Assembly: GCA_947034885.2 (NCBI GenBank)
Contig: OX344749.2
Span: 21,963,501 to 22,027,500 of the forward strand
From: Thuidium tamariscinum
Lineage: Eukaryota; Streptophyta; Bryopsida; Hypnales; Thuidiaceae
Length of the DNA stretch: 64,000 nucleotides
Reading direction: 5' to 3'
Shown: positions 57,870 to 64,000 of the stretch, in pieces
Layout: every line of letters begins with the position of its first letter
Numbering within the stretch: position 1 is the stretch's first letter
Translations under genes and position numbers: made by a program
The notes under the pieces: model-generated
What the model saw: only the letters and a program-made list of their open reading frames with translations
Databases searched by the model: none
What the model was told of the DNA's origin: nothing

Positions 57870-60800
57870 TTCACATCCAAAAATCCTCTTTGAGATTTCA
57901 AATCAAAATTTATGAGAAAATTTTAGGGAGGGGTTGGAAGAGACTTTTTCTTTGACATTTTCAAGCATCTTCTTTGAATTTTGTTCATAACTTTTGATTG
58001 AAAGCTCAAAATTATAAATAGTTTTTTAGAGATAAAGTTTAGCTTTATTTCACATTTTTTTAGTTCAAAGTTTTTCTTAAAGTTATTCTACTATGCCTAA
58101 TTGAGGTTAAATTTTTTTTTCAAACATAATACCTATATTTTGACAATGAGTAATCTAACTTTCATCTTCATGTTATCCCATACCCTTTGAAGATCCGTGA
58201 TGGATAATGGATTTCATTATAAAATGACATCTATGCTGTTCTTATCCACAAGTGTCAATGATCAAAGAAATCCGTTCAATGTGCCATAAAAAAAAAAAAT
58301 TTGATTGCAAATGATCAAATGACATTGGTATTTGGATATTTGGAAAACTATCTTCATATTTGTTTGTTGATTTGTTTGTTTAGCTTCAAAATTAGTAAAA
58401 GAAAAGGAGTGTACACACCATAAATTTACCACCACTATTCAAAAACTAAATTTCACTTTAATTCTCCATGATATATACACAAATTTCATCAATGAAGACT
58501 TTAGAGAGAAAAAACAACCTTTGAAGGCTATTGATTGTTTTAGAAGGTTTGTCTATATATTCTTTTGTTGTTTTATTAATTTGGTTCACTAATGATAATG
58601 CAAATTGGACAATCAATGACTAGAAAAAATTGGCAACTAATTCAAAGTTAGCCAATGGAAATGGAAGGAAAAATTTGTATTTTGAAAATGAAAGATGGAA
58701 AACTAGGAAGAAATTTGTAGGCCAAAAACCAACTGGTGCCTCCCGGAGGATATTTTACTCCCTCCATCCAATATTTGATGGATTTCCATCGTCATAGAAA
58801 AATTTCAATGGCTAATATCTAAGTAGGTGAAGATCAATTGTCATGGGTATCAACCTTCCACACAATAGCTTGCAAGCAAGATTTTTTTGCTTTCAAGCTA
58901 CAAGGAAGTACGCAACAAATGGAAAAACTTTCAAGGATATATGGGCTTCAACTAATTAGAGACCATCTTTGAAATTAAAGTACCCTAACCTACTAATCTT
59001 GCTAAAATTGCTAAATATCAATGTATAAAAACTACAACATGTGAAAGTTATTTTATGCAAAGTAGCATTACACCAAAGTTTCAAAATAACATGACAACAT
59101 CAAATTTGGATAGTATCATGCAATTGGTTCTAGATGAACCAAAGAAAGACTCTTTTATAACATTCTATAGGTTTCTATTGTTTTGTGGAAGAATTCTTCT
59201 AAATTTTGCCATTTATACCTTATAGGGGCATTAGATTAACTATTTGAAGAAGACTAAAACTAAACTCTTTTGATTTCATGCAAACTTTTCATAAACATCT
59301 TCAACTTCCTATCGAAAAGATCATTGACCTTCAAATAGTAAGGGCTTTGCCAAATTCAATTTCTACCTAGGATGCAATATTAATTAGTAATTTCAATTTG
59401 GAATTTTTTTATTTTTTTTATTCAAGGAATTTAACAATTTAGCTTGTACCAATTTCAATTTGGAAGAAATTTGTTAGTGAAAAATTGATATTGAAGGAAA
59501 TAAACTGTTACTTTTATTGATTAAGACAATGCAATCATTGACCATTGAAAAAAATAGTCTATTTTCTTGGAAGGAAGAAATTAGCTAGAAAACCTCAAAA
59601 AAATTTGTGAGCATTGTATCCAAATAGCAATAGCACTTTAATTTTTTCTCTAATCCACAAAGGTTTGTGCGGAACCATATATTCATTTTACATCTAGATC
59701 TCTACAATGGCCTAAAATAGGACCCAAATATCTCATTAGAACAACCAATATCAATTCTATTAAACTTCCAACATCAACCTAAAGTGACAACATCCAAAAC
59801 CATGAAAATAAGCAATACAACCTAGTTGGAGGCACCTCTTTCAAGAATAAAAAACAAAAATTTCAAAAAAAATTATTAGAATTTTTGGATAAGACATGTA
59901 AGTGTTGCTATAAATTTTTAGGGTGGAACCTCTCTATGCCATTAATTCAAAACTAATACATAACTTGGTAACAAAACTAAAATCTAAAAAGTCAATAATC
60001 CACCAATTGTAGTTGAGTAGAGGGACAATTTAATTGCACTTTGGAGCACACTTTCGATAAAAGTCTACTTATCAAGAATGGGTACAAAAAAATTGTAGGA
60101 AACATGCCAAACAATATACTATTGAAAGCAAAACTCCCAACACTTTATAAGTTGAAAGTCATAGCTTTCCAAAATATTAGAAATATGGACTAGACCTTGA
60201 AGGCAAACACATTCAAGAAATATGTCTATATTTGATCTTTACCTTGCATTCTATAATACAAGACACATAAGAAAACACAATTTCTTGGCTTTATCCTTTT
60301 AATAGAGACTATAGCAATGACTACAATTTTTTAATCTAAAAATCTCAATCTAACTACAACCACATTCACACTACATAATATGAAAAGGGTTTAATTGATC
60401 AAATAGATGATTTATTTACTTATTTATTTATTTTTAATTTCCCTATTTATCATTGACTCAATGTTTTCTTTGTTTAATTTCCCTACTACCAATTATCAAT
60501 AAACTAATATAGTTGCTTATCTAGGACAAAGCCTCACAAATCACAATCCCATTGCTCTTGTTTGTGATTTCTTCACATCAATCAAGATTTCTAAAGAAAA
60601 ATGCAACTAGTTACACAAATTTTAGAGGCCCAATGAACTAATTGTAAATTTTCAAAGGGAAGGTTGTAGGAGGCAAAAGTAACTTACATTAGGTGAATCC
60701 ATACACACTTTGCAACCTCTACAATATTCTCTATCCTTAACTAATTCATCATCCAAAATGGTCTCTAACTTATCCCCCAAACAACAAGCCACACCCCACG
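57870..60800. other. AT-rich intergenic DNA, no gene seen
   Basis: Almost 3 kb with no convincing open frame and no recognised element boundaries. G+C rises from about 60.8 kb towards the WD40 gene. Confidence 0.5.
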
Positions 60801-61553
60801 GTCATCAGCCCTACAAATTATCCGCTGACAAGATGAATGGCTTCATTCCTTGTTTCTAAACCTCTGGTAGAACTTATCCATCGGACACTTGGAGTTCTCC
60901 GCAGCGTCCCAAGGTTGGCTCTTATCCTACTGCTCCGTCACCATGTTGGATTCTTCGCTTGTCCATTTTCTATACAAACAAACGCAGGGTACAGTAGGTA
61001 TTCCGCAGGGGGTAGGTTTCAGCAGCCCTGTAGTTGTCGTACTGCACACTGTGCCACCACAGATATGGTTCAATTGTCTCTAGAACATTATCAATATTGG
61101 GCACCCGAAACCAGGCAACCGCTGGCAACGCTCGACAGCATCATGAATACCATGGTCGCCTCCAGAGTACGACCTTGACTCCAATTTCTCAACAATCCTG
61201 CATCCTAGCATTCAACACCGCAAAGCCCTCTGAACTTCCAGCACGGAGGTCCCTGATGTTGGCCACGCCACGTGAAATGCACTCAACCAAAATGAGAAAT
61301 GATTGCGAAGCTTGACAGAGCGGAAGACGATACGATATCTTGCAAGGAAAATGAAGCAATCACTAGTGTACATCATCATAACATCGCCAGGCACAGAATT
61401 CTGCAGTGAGACCAAGCCTGAATCTGTGTACCAGGACCTGCTTGAATCAAATTGCTGCTCTCAGACTTTCCGAATTCAATGCACGAGTAAAAACTCCCCC
61501 CAAAACAAGGAAATTCGGTTGCTTACTAACTAATACAGATTCTAGGGACAGGG
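60801..61553 (-). other. GC-richer 3' flank of the WD40 gene
   Basis: Probably includes the 3' untranslated region of the minus-strand WD40 gene. Plus-strand open frames of 64-113 codons overlap each other and show no domain; they look like chance. Confidence 0.4.
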
Positions 61554-63834
61554 TTAGCCAATCTCAGTCAAGTGTCGTGGAGTCCATATTTTAAGAGTGA
61601 AATCGGCAGAGCAGGTTGAAAGGATCGGATCTGCAGGATGGAAAACGGCGGCACAAACACGGTCACTATGACCTTCCAACCGCTGCACAAGCTCGGCAGT
61701 CCCCTGGAAAAAGCAACCATCAAGCAAAAAGAGCAAGGTTTCAGGAAAGCTCAGTGATTGTGTGGGTCAGAAAGGAAAGGGTCTTGAATTGGTGGAAATA
61801 TGAAAACTGAAAATAATTCAAACATATCCTTCAAATGTATGCACGATCGTAGTTGCTGAACTACGCTAATATTGCATGAACACGTTCATCAAAGTAGGAC
61901 TACTGTGAAAAGGAGCACTCACACTTGGACCACTGACATCGAAGATGTATGCAAAATTATCTGCACTTCCCGTAGCCAACAGCAGCGCATCGTGCACACT
62001 AGCATCTTGAAACGGTCTGCAGAACAGGGCCATTAGACGTGCACCAAAACTGCAGAAGAAATGAAGATAAAGATGGTATACCAGAAGCCTGTTCAACTCA
62101 TTCAGCAGGAATTGTAATTATAAGAGTTGGCACAATTAACAGTAAATCAAGAAAATACTTACGAGGCTTCAGGACTTCGAGGTCGGAAATCGCCATTTCC
62201 TGATAATCCATCGATACTCTTGTGCCAACGCCTTCGGACAGCATGTTGATCTGAAGAGGTAAAACATAGTGAAGCGAATAAGAGGCAAAACAACAGGACT
62301 CACTTAAAAAAATGCTTCAACACCGGGACATGAACGCAGAAAATCTTATAGATGACCTCCTCTACGCTATCTCCCACCAAAACTTTAGCGTTGACCAAAA
62401 GTAAATCTCAGATAACCAAAGTATACGACGACCAAAAGGGAATCTCTGATAACAGCCTTGGATAAAAATAATCATCCATGATGATCCAAGTAACACCTTC
62501 AGCGGAGAATGATGTAGTATTCGTGGATAACTTACAGTCATGTCCTTGAAACATAGAGCTCTTGATTGGCCAATTCTTTGTACGGGTGCCATTTATAGCA
62601 TGGACAAGCCTCAAACTTCCAAGCTTTAATGGTGGTTGTTCCGTCAAAGAATATCTATCATACACTCTCAGAACTGCAATTCCCCACCCCGCCCGGCCCC
62701 CCGCAAAAACACAAATACCCACTGTCAAGAGCATGAAAAGAGAGATGCAGAGCTTCGAAATTGCAAGGGTTATTAAGGGTTCTCACTATCACCTTCAACC
62801 TCTAAGCTAGGCTTCAAGGGATGAAAGCGGTCAAAAAGCATTTTCACAGATAAACCTGACCAATGAAGACAGTAAGAATGTCCTATTACCGTTATCATAG
62901 CTGTTGACAGCCAGATGGACGCCCTCTTCGCTGGCAGCTGCACCCAAATGAATTGCAATATAATCACATCGGGTTCAATTAATCCCTTGCGGCTTTCCCA
63001 TGGACTCTTCACAAATCCAAGGTTCTGAATAGAAATGAATGTGATAAAAAGAAGAAGCAACATAAGGTGCATCATAGAATGTAAGATGCATAGTCGGAGT
63101 GAATATTCAATAAGATAAGTTTACCATCAGGATTCGCGGAAGAAGTGGATAGAGAGGTGATAGGTTTATGGCCGTCTTCATTGTACAGAGTCTCTACACA
63201 GGCCTTAGTCCTTAAATCCCAAAGCTTCATCGCACCATGTGAATCTCCCGAGAGGCAAGTATTGCCACTAGGGCTCATTACAAGGGCACCCACTTTAGCA
63301 TCGCCAGTGAGGAGCATTGCCACCCCTCCAGAACTTTGCAAGCGACGGTCCAGTACAAAAACATGCTTTGATGTACTTCCAGCCAAAAATATGAAATTAT
63401 CTGCAAGGCAAACAAAGTTTTAGAAAGTTATTCGTGTTCGAGAAGAATAGAAGTATCTCGTAAATAAATCACAGGCCAGCAGAGTTACTGTTTAGATTCT
63501 AAACCAGAAAGTCCAATCAAAATTCTTAGAATCACTCCAACTCTCAATTGACAAGGTTTGTACGCTTCATCATGGATAGTATATTAGACCATTATGTTAA
63601 ATGCTGAACTCAGACATAAGTAGAAGGGTGAAAGTGGTAAGACTACTGGCCTGCAGGATTGAAACGGACAGTTTGAATAAACCCTTGCAACTCGCTGTAA
63701 GAATGCACGGCTTTCCCTGCAACTACATCCCAGTCCTTGACACAATGATCGAATCCACCAGAAAGCAAACGAGTTCCATCATTAGACCAGTCAACATCTG
63801 CAACATTCTGTTGATGCTCCTGGAAGCATTGCAC
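61554..63834 (-). CDS. WDR25-like WD40-repeat protein (3' part; 5' exons outside window)
   Basis: Seven minus-strand exons: 63651-63834, 63125-63400, 62890-62937, 62536-62673, 62163-62250, 61923-62049 and 61554-61703 (stop TAA). They join in frame into 336 residues with normal GT-AG borders, except the first visible intron, which starts GC. Repeats visible include DVDWSNDGTRLLSGGFDHCV...WDV, VRFNPADNFIFLAGSTSKHV, VMSPSGNTCLSGDSHGAMKL-WDL, LLLATGSADNFAYIFDV and the last EGHSDRVCAAVFHPADPILS...LKIW. The layout (PRP17-like repeats and a final 'VFHPxxPxLxTCSxDxxLKIW') resembles human WDR25 and Arabidopsis At5g54520-type proteins. It should fold as a beta-propeller scaffold; its function in plants is not established to my knowledge. 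The upstream exon lies right of 63834, probably beyond the window. Confidence 0.88.
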
Positions 63835-64000
63835 CTATTAAACACACATAAAAACGCACCATGTTACTAAAGAAGATCTGATCATAACGTAACATTCACC
63901 TAAAAGCTGGTCGCTCAATAAGCGTCAAGAATGTCGAGGAATTTCAGCATTCAAGTATCTACGAACCAATCTCGAACATTTAGATGTAAGATTGAACTAA

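Noticed and set aside
61034-61315. 93-codon and neighbouring plus-strand frames near the WD40 gene
   Set aside because: Overlapping frames of similar length on both strands, no domains; probably 3' untranslated sequence of the WD40 gene.
1-64000. tRNA or rRNA genes
   Set aside because: I looked for the conserved T-loop (GGTTCRANYCC) and A-box words on both strands and saw no convincing pair; a covariance search would settle this.

Overview
This is a window of plant nuclear genome. The genes are split by spliceosomal introns. Recognisable plant proteins are a plant-type QxLGGH zinc-finger protein, a bHLH protein with a C-terminal ACT-like domain, a small membrane protein of the plant 'hydroxyproline-rich glycoprotein / At5g65660-like' type, and a WDR25-like WD40 protein. 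Gene blocks are clearly richer in G+C than the very A+T-rich DNA between them. I cannot name the species. A land plant with a repeat-rich, AT-rich genome fits, and nothing I see separates a seed plant from a bryophyte, fern or lycophyte.

Layout. 1-2.1 kb is AT-rich and empty apart from a perfect hairpin. 2.1-4.0 kb is a GC-richer block with broken coding segments. At 4.64-4.83 kb a U2 snRNA-like sequence lies on the minus strand, followed by several small inverted-repeat elements. 8.3-11.0 kb holds two larger TTAA-bordered repeats, one carrying an 802-bp insertion with a 9-bp target duplication. A zinc-finger gene with eleven internal 11-residue repeats is at 11.2-11.9 kb. 12.2-17.3 kb is a desert with MITEs. 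A two-exon membrane-protein gene occupies 18.36-20.01 kb (minus). 20.7-41.5 kb is a long repeat desert: a copia-type LTR with primer-binding site, MITEs, foldbacks, a broken transposon ORF at 28.2-28.6 kb and partial TTAA-type elements. 41.5-47.7 kb is GC-richer and holds a weak ORF, a 604-bp CACTA-like MITE with a 48-bp minisatellite, and the three-exon bHLH gene (45.78-46.92 kb, minus). 47.8-60.8 kb is again repeats. The last 2.3 kb carries seven exons of a WD40 gene on the minus strand; its 5' part lies beyond the right edge.

The genes do not form a pathway; they are independent transcription units. The main story is transposon biology: at least eight families of small non-autonomous elements, some nested so that a related copy elsewhere in the window shows the empty site. 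I found no convincing autonomous transposase, tRNA, rRNA or CRISPR array.
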